A DNA stretch of 64,000 bases from Lachnospiraceae bacterium (GTDB lineage Bacteria; Bacillota; Clostridia; Lachnospirales; Lachnospiraceae): contig JAFQCM010000127.1 of assembly GCA_017399445.1 (NCBI GenBank), forward strand, positions 42,312-106,311. The letters are read 5' to 3'. Below the pieces are notes generated by a model, which was given only the letters and a program-made list of their open reading frames with translations, was not told the origin of the DNA and searched no databases. This document shows, in pieces, positions 35,491-44,649 of the stretch; position 1 is the stretch's first letter, and every line of letters starts with the position of its first letter. Position numbers and translations under genes: made by a program.

Positions 35491-38400
35491 ATGCGGGAAA
35501 AAGCAAGGTATTATTTTCAGGAATGCATCAATATGGTTTTGAAACCTTTAGAATATGATTATGAGAAGAATTTTCTGATGGTGAAACATTACAATACATT
35601 TTTTGTTACTGAAAAAGATATAGAGGGAACAGGAATGTTTCATTCTTTTAAGTTTTCAAATATGCGGAATCCATATGAACCATTTTTGGATCTTGTAAAA
35701 AAGTTTTTGGAAGAAAAACTGGCAGAACGTGAAGAGTTTTCAGTTGAGGACTTTTTGAAAAAAGCAGAAGTTTATCCAATGCATAGGAAGATTTTTTTGG
35801 AATATTTTCTTACGGGAACTTGTGAAAGGCGGGAAGAACTACTTATTAGAGAATATTTATATGAAAAAGGAAAATTTCAAAAAGCTCTTTTAAATATGCT
35901 TTCAGAAATGGCAAAGGAAACGCCTTTTTTTCTTGTTCTGGATGAGATCAATCTTGCGGGGACCTCAGCCCTTCGGATATTAGAACAAATTGCCAGTAAT
36001 TCAGATTATAATCACATAAAAGTGATTGCAATTTTAAATGAAGAGGGAAAAGCATTACCTTTTGCTGAAAAACAGTTAAAACATTTCTTTCATATATGTG
36101 AAGAAGCAGATATGGTATATAATTGGAGTTATGAAGAAGAGTTAGATAGTGTTGTGTGGAAAGAAAGCCAAAAAGAAGAAAAAGGTATTTCAGAACATAT
36201 TAAAACTCTTAAAAATATGTATCATACTTTGGAATGTGAGCAGGCAGCATATTATTTAAATATAACTTTTGAACAGATTGAAAAAGACAGAATGCTTTTA
36301 GAACCCAAGCAGGAACTGGAGTTGTTAAAAGTTTATTTCTGGGTCAATATGGTGGGGGAAGAATTTGCAAATGCTTTGTATATTTGTAACAGAATGGAAA
36401 AGTTAGAGCCAACCGATATGGAAAATCAACAGGAGGCAAAATTTGAAGTTGAGTTCTTAAAAACCAGAGTGTATTTACATAATGGCGACCAGGCACAAAT
36501 GCAAGCAGGAGTATCGGTATGCAAAAAGATTGCAGAAGAGAAGCCCAATGAAAGACTACTATTTATGGCAGACATATTGGAAAATATGGCGGAGTATTCC
36601 GGGTGGAATAATCTTTGGGGCTGGGAATCTGGTATGGGGGCACCTGAAAGGCTGGTGCAGAAATGTTATGAGTATGGGTATTTAAATCATTTAGCAAATA
36701 TTTATGCTTTCAGCTATAATGGAGATTATCATAATTTTATGACAATTGAAGGGATAGAGGAACGATTAACAGATTATAATAAGGGAATTGCTTTGGGACA
36801 GGAATTGCAAAATGAGCAGTTTTTGGTAGAAGCATATCGAAAGAATGTTATGATTGCTTCCATTCATGGATATTTTGATGTGTGTATCTATTTTTACCAA
36901 AAAATTCTGCAAGTAGTGAAACAGAGCAAAAACGAAATAGAAGAAGCTGGAATTTATAATGGATTAGGATATAGTAATTGCGGTTTGGAACGCTATGAGA
37001 AAGCCAACGATTATTATAACAAAGCGTTGCTGTTGTACTATAAAAATCAAATGCCCGATGAAATTGTAGAAACTCTTTATAATCTTGGGATTAATGCTAT
37101 GTTGGCAGGAAATTATAAGAATGCAGTAAGCTATATGTTAGAGGCAGATAATATTCTTAGATTATTAAAGCAGAGTACCATGAAAACCTGTAATATTTCT
37201 AAGTTGTTTGGTTTAATTGCTTTGGCAAGTTTCAGACAGGGGAACATGTATAATGCACGTTTATATCTGAATAAAGCAAAGCAGTTTTTGTCACATGTTT
37301 TAGGAAAAAAAGAAGAAGAGAAAGAACACTATGCAGATGATAGTATGTTTTTGGTATATTTTGTATGTGGCTTAATGAAAAAACGCGATGAAAGTTATGA
37401 GGAGGCAGAGAAGTGTTTTCAGAAAGCAAAATTCTTCATGAAACGATCTACAGGTGGTATGTTTTTTAATTATCCGGAATTTGCATTTGATAATTACCAG
37501 TTTTTAAAGGAAATGGGAAAGGAAGCAGATGCAGAAAACGCACTGTTGGAATTTAGAACTTACTGTGAAAAAAATCAGTATCACTACCGGTTACAGAAAA
37601 TCAGTGAATTCTTGGGAGAAAAGAATGAAAGAGAAAATATAGAATTCCATGATATGGTATTACAGGAAATTTCATTGAAAGACATTTCGGAGCTTATAAA
37701 GAAGAAGGCGGATGAAAAAGAAAAGAAAGAAATGGTAAAAACAATTCGCTTTTTTAACATATTGCAGAAGTTTACAAATAATATGACCAAAACTGCCAAG
37801 GAAGAAGTAGCCGGCATGATTCCAGCATTTAAAAATACCTTTTCCATTGATAAAGTATTTCTAATTCGATGTGGAACAGATGAAAATGAAGTGGTGTATA
37901 GTGATTTAAACTATGAACTTTCAAAAGAAACTGTAGATTTTATAACAGAATATTTTAAGAAAGAAAATACAGGATTTGTAGTGTCAAAAGATGGAATGAA
38001 CCATGAGAAATATAATAAAGTGTTATCTTGTTTTGAAAAGGAGAAGATATTTTCTTTTGTAGCAGTTCCAATTTTCGAAAATGAACGATTGAACAGTGTA
38101 TTTATTGTTTACATAAAAATAAGAAACAATTGGACATCATCGAAGGACAGAACCATTTTGACAGAAAGAGATTTAGAAAATTTCACCTATGTATTCCGGC
38201 AGATTTCCGATGCTATAAGAGGAGTAGAAGTAAAAAATGAGTTGGTTGAAACTAACCAAAAAATAAAAGAACAAATGGAACAGGTGTTGGAGTTGAAAAA
38301 TGAGGCAGAGGTAGCAAATGTGGCAAAATCCAATTTCCTGGCAAATATGAGTCATGAAATTAGAACTCCTATGAATGCCATTATTGGTATGGCAGAAATT

Positions 38401-40437
38401 GCATTAAGAGGGGAATTGTCCAAAGAGCAAAAGGAGAACATAGAGCAGATTAAATCTTCTGGAAAAACATTACTTTCCATTATTAATGATATTTTAGACT
38501 TTTCTAAAATTGAATCGGGAAAAATGGATATTGCAGTAGAAAAGTACCAGCCGATTTCCATTATCCGGGATATTGTAAATATAATTATCACACGAATAGG
38601 GAATAAAAATTTGGAATTTATTATTGATGTTGCACCGGATATTCCTTATGAACTGTTAGGAGACAGTATACGTCTTAAGCAGATTATTATTAATCTTGCC
38701 AATAACGCAGTGAAGTTTACGAAACAAGGTATGGTAAAATTGTCCATTGGTTATACTCGGACTTCAATAGAGGAAATACAGATGCAGATTTCTATAGAAG
38801 ATACTGGAATTGGAATTAAGCCTCAGGATTTAAACAAGTTATTCCAAGCTTTCCAGCAGGTAGATAGTAAGCGAAATCGTAATATCGAGGGAACCGGACT
38901 GGGACTTTCCATTTCAAAGCAGTTATTAACTTTAATGGATGGAGATATTACCGTAGAAAGCGAATACGGACAAGGAAGTATTTTTACCTGCGTTCTTCCT
39001 CAAAAGGTAATTACAGAGAAAGCAGATGTAGTGTTTGCAGATGAAGAACAATTGAAAGTGGTATCTTTTATTGACAATTTTTACGTAAAGAAGCAATTGG
39101 AAACAGACTTGAAACGACTTGGAATAAAATATGAGGAAGCCCTTTCAGAAGAGAATCTTTTTACAACAGAAGAAAATCAGGTGAAATACTTATTTATAGA
39201 ACATAAATTGTGTTCCGAAAAGATTTTGAAAATGTTAGAAGAAAATCCGGAAATTACGGGAGTATTATTGGTGGATTTTAATGCAACAGAAACATTCCAG
39301 CTAAAAAATCTTATTGTTATAAAGAAACCATTATATTCATTAGAATTGGAAAAAATATTCAACCGGGAAGATATTTATGGAATGGAAGTGGAAAATGAAG
39401 AAGAAGATATGGAATTTATTGCACCAGAAGCAGAAATTTTAATTGTAGATGATAATGCAATTAATTTAAGAGTAGCAGAAGGATTATTAAGACCACTACA
39501 AATGAAAATTGATACAGCAGCTAGTGGAAAAGAGGCAATTGAAAAAGTATCTGCTAAGAAATATGATATCGTCTTTATGGATCATATGATGCCGGAAGTA
39601 GATGGTGTGGAAACTACACATATTATCAGGCGTTTTTATGAGAATTACAATGATGTACCAATTATTGCCCTGACTGCCAATGCAGTAGCGGGAACCAGGG
39701 AAATGTTTCTTAGCGAAGGGATGAATGACTTTGTGGCAAAGCCAATAGAGGTTAGGATTATTATGTCAAAAATAAGACGGTGGCTGCCAAAGGAAAAAAT
39801 AAGAAAAGGTCAGAGGTTGGTACAAGTACAGGAAGAAAGTACAAAGGAAAGAATTCAAATAGAAGGATTGGATACAGAGTATGCATTAAGCCTTTTGGGG
39901 GAAGAAAAATTATTCTGGACTATATTAAAAGATTATTACCGGGTCATTCAAAAGAAAATAGAGCTTATTGAAAGATATGAAGAAGCTGAGGAATGGAAAG
40001 ATTATACCATTGAAGTACATGCTTTGAAAAGTGCTTCCAGACAGATTGGAGCATTGGAATTATCAAAGAAGGCAGAACTTATGGAAAAAGCCGGAAATGA
40101 AAAAAACAGCAGTTTGATTCACCAATGTACACCGGAATTGTTAGAACAGTACAGAAAATATCAAAAGATACTGGCTCCTTATTTTGAACAAGAGAAGAAA
40201 GGGGAGGGAGAGAAGAAAATAATCTCCTCTGACATATTAAAATCATTATTCCAGATGTTAAGAGAAGCATTAGATGCTTTGGATTTAGACAAAATGGAAG
40301 CAGTAATGACCAAAATGGAGGAATACCAGTATACAGAAGAACAACAGCAGATGTATCAACAATTAAAAGATGCAGTAGAAGAAATTGATTCGGAAATCTG
40401 TGAAGAAATTCTTCAGGTTTGGGAACAAAAAATGTAA
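35491..40437 (+). CDS. Giant hybrid histidine kinase with ATPase-like and TPR sensor half
   Basis: A 1648-residue soluble protein with no transmembrane helix. Order: an ATPase-like N-terminus keeping a Walker B-like FFLVLDEINLAG (about 145-156) but no visible P-loop; a long helical TPR-like region (about 280-740); a GAF-like domain (about 775-905); a coiled coil; HisKA with H955 in ANMSHEIRTPMNA; HATPase (NLANNAVKFT, GTGLGLSI); a degenerate receiver (about 1175-1290); a true receiver with D1364 in VFMDHMMPEVDG; and an Hpt domain with H1510 in VHALKSASRQ. It is a self-contained phosphorelay; no output regulator adjoins. It resembles large AAA/TPR/GAF signalling proteins that have lost the front of the ATPase. 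Confidence 0.9.
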   Translation: MREKARYYFQECINMVLKPLEYDYEKNFLMVKHYNTFFVTEKDIEGTGMFHSFKFSNMRNPYEPFLDLVKKFLEEKLAEREEFSVEDFLKKAEVYPMHRKIFLEYFLTGTCERREELLIREYLYEKGKFQKALLNMLSEMAKETPFFLVLDEINLAGTSALRILEQIASNSDYNHIKVIAILNEEGKALPFAEKQLKHFFHICEEADMVYNWSYEEELDSVVWKESQKEEKGISEHIKTLKNMYHTLECEQAAYYLNITFEQIEKDRMLLEPKQELELLKVYFWVNMVGEEFANALYICNRMEKLEPTDMENQQEAKFEVEFLKTRVYLHNGDQAQMQAGVSVCKKIAEEKPNERLLFMADILENMAEYSGWNNLWGWESGMGAPERLVQKCYEYGYLNHLANIYAFSYNGDYHNFMTIEGIEERLTDYNKGIALGQELQNEQFLVEAYRKNVMIASIHGYFDVCIYFYQKILQVVKQSKNEIEEAGIYNGLGYSNCGLERYEKANDYYNKALLLYYKNQMPDEIVETLYNLGINAMLAGNYKNAVSYMLEADNILRLLKQSTMKTCNISKLFGLIALASFRQGNMYNARLYLNKAKQFLSHVLGKKEEEKEHYADDSMFLVYFVCGLMKKRDESYEEAEKCFQKAKFFMKRSTGGMFFNYPEFAFDNYQFLKEMGKEADAENALLEFRTYCEKNQYHYRLQKISEFLGEKNERENIEFHDMVLQEISLKDISELIKKKADEKEKKEMVKTIRFFNILQKFTNNMTKTAKEEVAGMIPAFKNTFSIDKVFLIRCGTDENEVVYSDLNYELSKETVDFITEYFKKENTGFVVSKDGMNHEKYNKVLSCFEKEKIFSFVAVPIFENERLNSVFIVYIKIRNNWTSSKDRTILTERDLENFTYVFRQISDAIRGVEVKNELVETNQKIKEQMEQVLELKNEAEVANVAKSNFLANMSHEIRTPMNAIIGMAEIALRGELSKEQKENIEQIKSSGKTLLSIINDILDFSKIESGKMDIAVEKYQPISIIRDIVNIIITRIGNKNLEFIIDVAPDIPYELLGDSIRLKQIIINLANNAVKFTKQGMVKLSIGYTRTSIEEIQMQISIEDTGIGIKPQDLNKLFQAFQQVDSKRNRNIEGTGLGLSISKQLLTLMDGDITVESEYGQGSIFTCVLPQKVITEKADVVFADEEQLKVVSFIDNFYVKKQLETDLKRLGIKYEEALSEENLFTTEENQVKYLFIEHKLCSEKILKMLEENPEITGVLLVDFNATETFQLKNLIVIKKPLYSLELEKIFNREDIYGMEVENEEEDMEFIAPEAEILIVDDNAINLRVAEGLLRPLQMKIDTAASGKEAIEKVSAKKYDIVFMDHMMPEVDGVETTHIIRRFYENYNDVPIIALTANAVAGTREMFLSEGMNDFVAKPIEVRIIMSKIRRWLPKEKIRKGQRLVQVQEESTKERIQIEGLDTEYALSLLGEEKLFWTILKDYYRVIQKKIELIERYEEAEEWKDYTIEVHALKSASRQIGALELSKKAELMEKAGNEKNSSLIHQCTPELLEQYRKYQKILAPYFEQEKKGEGEKKIISSDILKSLFQMLREALDALDLDKMEAVMTKMEEYQYTEEQQQMYQQLKDAVEEIDSEICEEILQVWEQKM

Positions 40438-40442
40438 TGAAA

Positions 40443-40490
40443 AATATACAAAACTGGAAAGTAACATACTGGTTTTGTATATTTTTTTTT
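40443..40490 (+). terminator. Terminator after the hybrid kinase
   Basis: AATATACAAAAC pairs with GTTTTGTATATT and a long T-run follows. Confidence 0.9.
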
Positions 40491-40544
40491 CTATAAGGAA
40501 TAATAAGGAACAATCAGTAAAAAATAAGTTGCAAAGGTGATGAA

Positions 40545-41174
40545 ATGAAAAAAGAAACTGTATATCTGAAATTAGAAAGAGATGTAAAAGCAATCACTTA
40601 TGATGTATCTGTGAGCAGTGTAGCAGCTGTTAGTTGTAATGATGCTGCTTTGGCAGCAAAAATAAAAACATTGAAACTGTTTCAGTTAGATGTAAAAAAG
40701 TCAAAAAGAGAGATTATATCTGTGATTAAAGTGATAGATGTGATTATTAAAGAATTTCCAGAGGCAGAGATCAAAAGTATTGGTGAGATGGAATGTATTG
40801 TGGAATATGTGGGGGATAAAAAGCAGCATAAAATCTGGGATATTGTAAAAATTGTATTTGTGTCATTGATTGCATTTTTTGGATCAGGGTTTGCTATTAT
40901 GACCTTTAATGAAGATGTTTCTGTTCAAGGAGTGTTTGGAAATTTGTATAACTATGTGTTTGGTGTAATACCCCAGGAACCGGGGATATTGGAGTTTACT
41001 TACTCTATTGGTCTCACAGTGGGAATTATTATCTTTTATAATCACATTGGAGGGCGGAGAATTACAAAAGATCCAACCCCGATTGAAGTCCAAATGCGTA
41101 TCTATGAAAGCGAAGTAAATGATGCACTGGTGGAAACAGCAAATAGAAAGGGTGAATTAATTGACGTTGATTAG
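40545..41174 (+). CDS. spoVAA: Stage V sporulation protein AA
   Basis: A 209-residue protein: a cytoplasmic N-terminal domain of about 95 residues (VYLKLERDVKA ... IECIVEY-like strand pattern), then a membrane region with two helices (IVKIVFVSLIAFFGSGFAIMTF and EFTYSIGLTVGIIIFYNHIGG) and a short tail. This is the SpoVAA plan; SpoVA proteins import dipicolinic acid into the forespore and release it in germination. AAAGGTGATGAA precedes ATG. It overlaps spoVAB by 14 bases. A sigma-G-like promoter before it is weak (GAATAA at 40498). Confidence 0.85.
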   Translation: MKKETVYLKLERDVKAITYDVSVSSVAAVSCNDAALAAKIKTLKLFQLDVKKSKREIISVIKVIDVIIKEFPEAEIKSIGEMECIVEYVGDKKQHKIWDIVKIVFVSLIAFFGSGFAIMTFNEDVSVQGVFGNLYNYVFGVIPQEPGILEFTYSIGLTVGIIIFYNHIGGRRITKDPTPIEVQMRIYESEVNDALVETANRKGELIDVD

Positions 41175-41580
41175 GTATGTGATAATCACACTGATTGGTA
41201 TAAGTAGTGGCATTATAGTATCAGGTGGTTTGTTTACAGCATTGTTTACGGTTGGGCTAATTCCAAGATTTGCAGGGAAAACTCATACTGGTTCTCATGT
41301 AATGATATATGAAACAGCAGTAAGTCTTGGAACCATTTTTGGAAATATTGTTAGTATGTATCAGATTACGTTACCGTTTGGTAATATTTTTATGATTTTA
41401 TTTGGTTTGTTTTCAGGAATCTTTGTGGGATGTCTGGCACTTGCTATTGCAGAAGCATTAAATGGAATTCCTATTTTTGCCCGAAGAATTAATTTTAGAA
41501 GAGGCTTGGGAATTGGAATTTTATGTCTTGCCATTGGAAAAGGTATTGGTGATATTATTTATTTTTTTAATAATTTTTAG
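41161..41580 (+). CDS. spoVAB: Stage V sporulation protein AB
   Basis: A 139-residue membrane protein with four predicted helices, starting at TTG and overlapping spoVAA. GGLFTALFTVGLIPRFAGKTHTG and GIFVGCLALAIAEALNGIPIFARR are SpoVAB hallmarks. Part of the dipicolinic acid channel complex in the inner forespore membrane. spoVAC follows in 12 bases. Confidence 0.9.
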   Translation: MTLIRYVIITLIGISSGIIVSGGLFTALFTVGLIPRFAGKTHTGSHVMIYETAVSLGTIFGNIVSMYQITLPFGNIFMILFGLFSGIFVGCLALAIAEALNGIPIFARRINFRRGLGIGILCLAIGKGIGDIIYFFNNF

Positions 41581-41592
41581 GAGGCTGTAGCT

Positions 41593-42048
41593 ATGAATGA
41601 AATGCAGAAACAAAAATATAGTGAATATGTAGAGGAAGTAACACCAAAAACAAATTTGATTTGTAACATGGCAAAAGCATTTCTTACTGGTGGCATTATT
41701 TGTGTGATTGGACAGGGAATATTAAATTTCTGTCTTGCTAGAGGGATGGATAAGAATATGGCAGGAAGCTGGTGTTCTATGTTGTTAGTTTTGTTAAGTG
41801 TAATACTGACAGGATTTAATTTGTTTTCAAAAATTGTAGATTTTGGAGGGGCAGGGGCATTAGTACCAATTACGGGTTTTGCCAATTCTGTAGCAGCACC
41901 GGCAGTAGAATATAAAACAGAAGGTCAGGTGTTTGGAATTGGATGTAAGATTTTCACCATTGCAGGACCGGTGATTTTATATGGAATTGTTACCAGTTGG
42001 GTAGTAGGATTGATATACTGGATTGGAAAAGTTTTAGGGGTGTTTTAA
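41593..42048 (+). CDS. spoVAC: Stage V sporulation protein AC
   Basis: A 151-residue polytopic protein: KAFLTGGIICVIGQGILNF, then the signature FGGAGALVPITGFANSVAAPAVEYKTEGQVFGIGCKIF. SpoVAC is the mechanosensitive channel of the complex in B. subtilis. Start ATG with AGGAGGCTGTAGCT. It is the end of this transcript; a hairpin terminator follows directly, so spoVAD is not simply the next gene of the operon as in most spore formers. Confidence 0.96.
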   Translation: MNEMQKQKYSEYVEEVTPKTNLICNMAKAFLTGGIICVIGQGILNFCLARGMDKNMAGSWCSMLLVLLSVILTGFNLFSKIVDFGGAGALVPITGFANSVAAPAVEYKTEGQVFGIGCKIFTIAGPVILYGIVTSWVVGLIYWIGKVLGVF

Positions 42049-42060
42049 GGAAAGTGTAGA

Positions 42061-42103
42061 AAAAAGCAATGGTTTTGACAGACATACAAAGCCATTGCTT
42101 TTT
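42061..42103. terminator. Bidirectional terminator between spoVAC and the LytTR gene
   Basis: AAAAGCAATGG pairs with CCATTGCTTTT, with an A-run and T-run on opposite sides. It physically separates spoVAA-AC from spoVAD transcription. Confidence 0.9.
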
Positions 42104-42113
42104 AGATGTGAGG

Positions 42114-42866
42114 TTAAATTTCATTAAAACAGTCTGTTCGAAAACGCTGGTTTAACTTAGGGTAATAGCTGCGGGAAACAGGTAGTGTAATGGCTTCATC
42201 CAAGGTTACTTTATAATTTCTTACAAATGTAATATGAGAATAGTTTACAATATAACCTTGGTGAACTTGTACAAATTTCTGCATATCCAACTGCTTTTTT
42301 AAATCTTTAAAGGATTCATAGATGGTATAGGATTTGTCAAATGTATGTATGATAGTTTGATTCCGGTGTTTTTCCATATAAATGATAGAATCAAACCTGA
42401 TATAAAAATTTTCTCCATAGATACATACAGTAAGATATTTTTCTATTGCATTTATTTTATCAACTAGATAGTCTACTGTAATGATAGCACGATTCATTTT
42501 CAACTTTAAGTCACTATAATTATAGGGCTTTAGAAGATATCCCAATGCATCAACCTCAAAAGCAGAATAAGCGAAGTTGGGATAACAGGTGGAAAATAAA
42601 AGTACAGCTTGAGGATCTAATTTTCTGATAACCTTTGCAATGTCCGTTCCTAGTACAGTTGTTCCGTTAACAATTCCTAAATCCACATCTAAAATAATGA
42701 TATGAAAGAAATGATGATTTTTGATTTCTTCCAATAAATCAAGTCCTGTATGGAAGATAGTGATTGTAAAATCACATCCTGTTTCATATTTGAATGCATC
42801 CAGGTAATCACAAATTTTTTGACAAAATAGAAGTTCATCTTCACAAATCGCAATAGAGTACCCCAT
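42114..42866 (-). CDS. LytTR-type response regulator (VirR/AgrA class)
   Basis: A 250-residue regulator. The receiver (1-125) has CEDE acidic residues, D60 in HIIILDVDLG and a LLKPY Lys. The LytTR DNA-binding domain covers about 145-245 (YIRFDSIIYMEKHRNQTIIHT and FVQVHQGYIVNYSHI). AGGAGG is four bases from ATG. It is divergent from the GHKL kinase, with a 37-codon reading frame on its own strand upstream. LytTR proteins bind pairs of 9-bp direct repeats spaced about 12-13 bp; candidate sites flank the kinase gene. The system resembles Agr/VirRS peptide sensing. Confidence 0.93.
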   Translation of the reverse strand: MGYSIAICEDELLFCQKICDYLDAFKYETGCDFTITIFHTGLDLLEEIKNHHFFHIIILDVDLGIVNGTTVLGTDIAKVIRKLDPQAVLLFSTCYPNFAYSAFEVDALGYLLKPYNYSDLKLKMNRAIITVDYLVDKINAIEKYLTVCIYGENFYIRFDSIIYMEKHRNQTIIHTFDKSYTIYESFKDLKKQLDMQKFVQVHQGYIVNYSHITFVRNYKVTLDEAITLPVSRSYYPKLNQRFRTDCFNEI

Positions 42867-42973
42867 ATATCCTCCTAAAGATTGAAAGTCATTTTGCTAA
42901 ATGATAACTTAAATTTAGAGTAAAATTAATCACTATAAGTTAATGTTTGTAAAAAATGACAAATTCTTTTAAA

Positions 42974-43087
42974 CTAATTACCATAATTGTCAATCCTACG
43001 AATGATAGAGTTCATAATATTAGTAGGAAAAGGACAGAAAAAAGTATTAAATGTTAAGGTAGTAAATTGTTCTTTAATAACATTCAT
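42974..43087 (-). CDS. Putative 37-residue peptide, possible signal precursor
   Basis: A reading frame too short for routine calling. It starts at ATG 43087 with AAGGAG six bases upstream and ends at TAG. The peptide has a hydrophilic N-terminus (MNVIKEQ), a central hydrophobic core with one Cys (C18 in TFFCPFPTN) and a charged end (IIRRIDNYGN). A single Cys followed by hydrophobic residues and a charged tail resembles an AgrD-type precursor, but no AgrB-like processing enzyme is in the window, and the peptide is not a clear match to known AgrD. Lying just upstream of the LytTR gene on the same strand, it could be co-transcribed with it. It may instead be an unrelated small protein or chance. 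Confidence 0.45.
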   Translation of the reverse strand: MNVIKEQFTTLTFNTFFCPFPTNIMNSIIRRIDNYGN

Positions 43088-43173
43088 ATCAATCTCCTTG
43101 TAAAAAAATAAGAACGGGTTACAACAAAAAAATAGCATGTATTAAGAAAAAATGCAATGAAAAAGGGATATTT

Positions 43174-43202
43174 CGACGTATGAAGGGGATAAATGGACGT
43201 AA
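43174..43202. promoter_or_regulatory. Candidate LytTR operator upstream of the kinase gene
   Basis: ACGTATG (43176-43182), 13 bases, then GACGT (43196-43200): two ACGT-containing repeats 21 bases apart, in the spacing range of LytTR direct repeats. An equivalent pair, same spacing in the reverse orientation, is at 44516-44540. Confidence 0.4.
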
Positions 43203-43223
43203 TTTCGAAGGGGAAAGAAAATT

Positions 43224-44513
43224 ATGCAAATGATGTGTACAGTTATGATCACTGCTTTGAATTGGATCATATATTATGTATGGTGTACTATTTTTTTTGA
43301 AGTGAGATTACAGTCTCAAAAAATTAAGTTTTTTTATATGTTATATGTAGGGATTTCCATAATAGCAGTTATGCTTTTTAAACATAACTGGTTTACAATA
43401 TTTTTTGAAATTCTAATGCCTATTATATTTTTTAAAGGAAGTATCATAAAAAAAGAACTTATATACTTGGGTTCTGTTTCCTTTACAGCAATTTTTACCG
43501 TGGCCCTTAATGTAATCATTTGCAAAATAATGAAGATAAGTGGAGTAAAAATTGATACATATGCCGAAACAGCCGGTATGCTTTTTTTGCTTACTCTACT
43601 TATCAGATATTACTTTTTGGTTTTAGTTAAAATGAAAGTGGTGTATAAGTTTTCTAAGGCTTGCGTTTCAGTCGTATGCCATCTTAGTGTAGCAATGATT
43701 TTGTTAGTAACAATTATTTGTTTCTTATATCAAACATATGCCTATGATTTTTCGACGGAAATAATTGAAGAAATCAAGAATATTACAATTGGTATTTTTA
43801 TTCTGGCTATTATTATGGATATGATGTCTTTTGAAATTTTAAAAAAATATATTTTTCAGACCCAAAATTACATGGGAGAAAAAGCAAAGAATGAATTTTA
43901 TGAAAAGCAAAGAAAATATGATAAGTTAACAGCAGAACAGCTGCAAAAACTTTCATCCTTAAGACATGATTTGAAAAATCATTTATATATAATATTAGAG
44001 AGAGTACAGACAGGAGAAAAGGAGAAAACGATAGAATATATTGAGAAAATTTGTGGTTGTATTGAAGAAGCAGAAAGTATTGTAATGACAGAAAATGAGA
44101 TTCTGACTACAATTCTCACAGTGAAAAATGTAGTCTGTAAAAGAAAAAAAATTATATTTCAGCCGGAAATCGCTTGTGGAGAAATTTATATAGAAGATAT
44201 TGATTTGAATATTGTGGTAGCAAATTTACTAGATAATGCTATTGAAGCAGCAGAAAAGTGCAGGGAAGATAATAGGAAAATTGTTTTTAAAATAAAAGAT
44301 GTAAAACAGTTTTTGACCATCGAATGTACAAATACCTGTCAAGAGCATCTGAAAATGGGCGAAAGTAAGCTGCAAACCACAAAAGAGGACAAAGAAAATC
44401 ATGGATTTGGAATAAGAAATATAAAAGAAATTGTATCTAAATATGGAGGGAAATTTGAAATTATATGTAAAAATGGAATTTTTTCCATGAAGATAATGAT
44501 GGAAAATATGTAA
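43224..44513 (+). CDS. GHKL-type sensor histidine kinase (AgrC/VirS class)
   Basis: A 429-residue membrane kinase. About six transmembrane helices fill residues 1-200 (ALNWIIYYVWCTIFFEV through GIFILAIIMDMMSFEI), as in AgrC-like peptide sensors. A coiled linker leads to the dimerisation motif LRHDLKNHLYI with H248, then the ATPase N box IVVANLLDNAIEAAEK and G box HGFGIRNIKEIVSKYGGKF. It pairs with the divergent LytTR regulator. ATG follows GGGGAAAG. No terminator separates it from spoVAD, so readthrough into spoVAD is possible. Confidence 0.92.
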   Translation: MQMMCTVMITALNWIIYYVWCTIFFEVRLQSQKIKFFYMLYVGISIIAVMLFKHNWFTIFFEILMPIIFFKGSIIKKELIYLGSVSFTAIFTVALNVIICKIMKISGVKIDTYAETAGMLFLLTLLIRYYFLVLVKMKVVYKFSKACVSVVCHLSVAMILLVTIICFLYQTYAYDFSTEIIEEIKNITIGIFILAIIMDMMSFEILKKYIFQTQNYMGEKAKNEFYEKQRKYDKLTAEQLQKLSSLRHDLKNHLYIILERVQTGEKEKTIEYIEKICGCIEEAESIVMTENEILTTILTVKNVVCKRKKIIFQPEIACGEIYIEDIDLNIVVANLLDNAIEAAEKCREDNRKIVFKIKDVKQFLTIECTNTCQEHLKMGESKLQTTKEDKENHGFGIRNIKEIVSKYGGKFEIICKNGIFSMKIMMENM

Positions 44514-44515
44514 AA

Positions 44516-44540
44516 ACGTCGAATTGTCCTTGGCATACGT
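44516..44540. promoter_or_regulatory. Candidate LytTR operator upstream of spoVAD
   Basis: On the minus strand ACGTATG (44540-44534), 13 bases, GACGT (44520-44516): the same motif and spacing as 43176-43200. It lies between the kinase stop and spoVAD. Confidence 0.35.
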
Positions 44541-44584
44541 TAAATTATCACAAGATACTTTGGGAAAAGTTTGTATGAAATGTA

Positions 44585-44613
44585 GAATAAAATCAGGAAA
44601 ACCTCTAATACTA
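44585..44613 (+). promoter_or_regulatory. Sigma-G-like promoter candidate for spoVAD
   Basis: GAATAA, 16 bases, AATACTA resembles the forespore sigma-G -35/-10 pattern. The same arrangement, GTATAA-N16-AATAATA, occurs before spoVAE. Confidence 0.35.
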
Positions 44614-44649
44614 ACAATAATCAAGATGAATGGTATTGGAGGTTTTTTT

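Noticed and set aside
42114..44513. Complete Agr quorum-sensing locus
   Set aside because: No AgrB-like protease gene is present, so only the two-component pair and a possible peptide are claimed.
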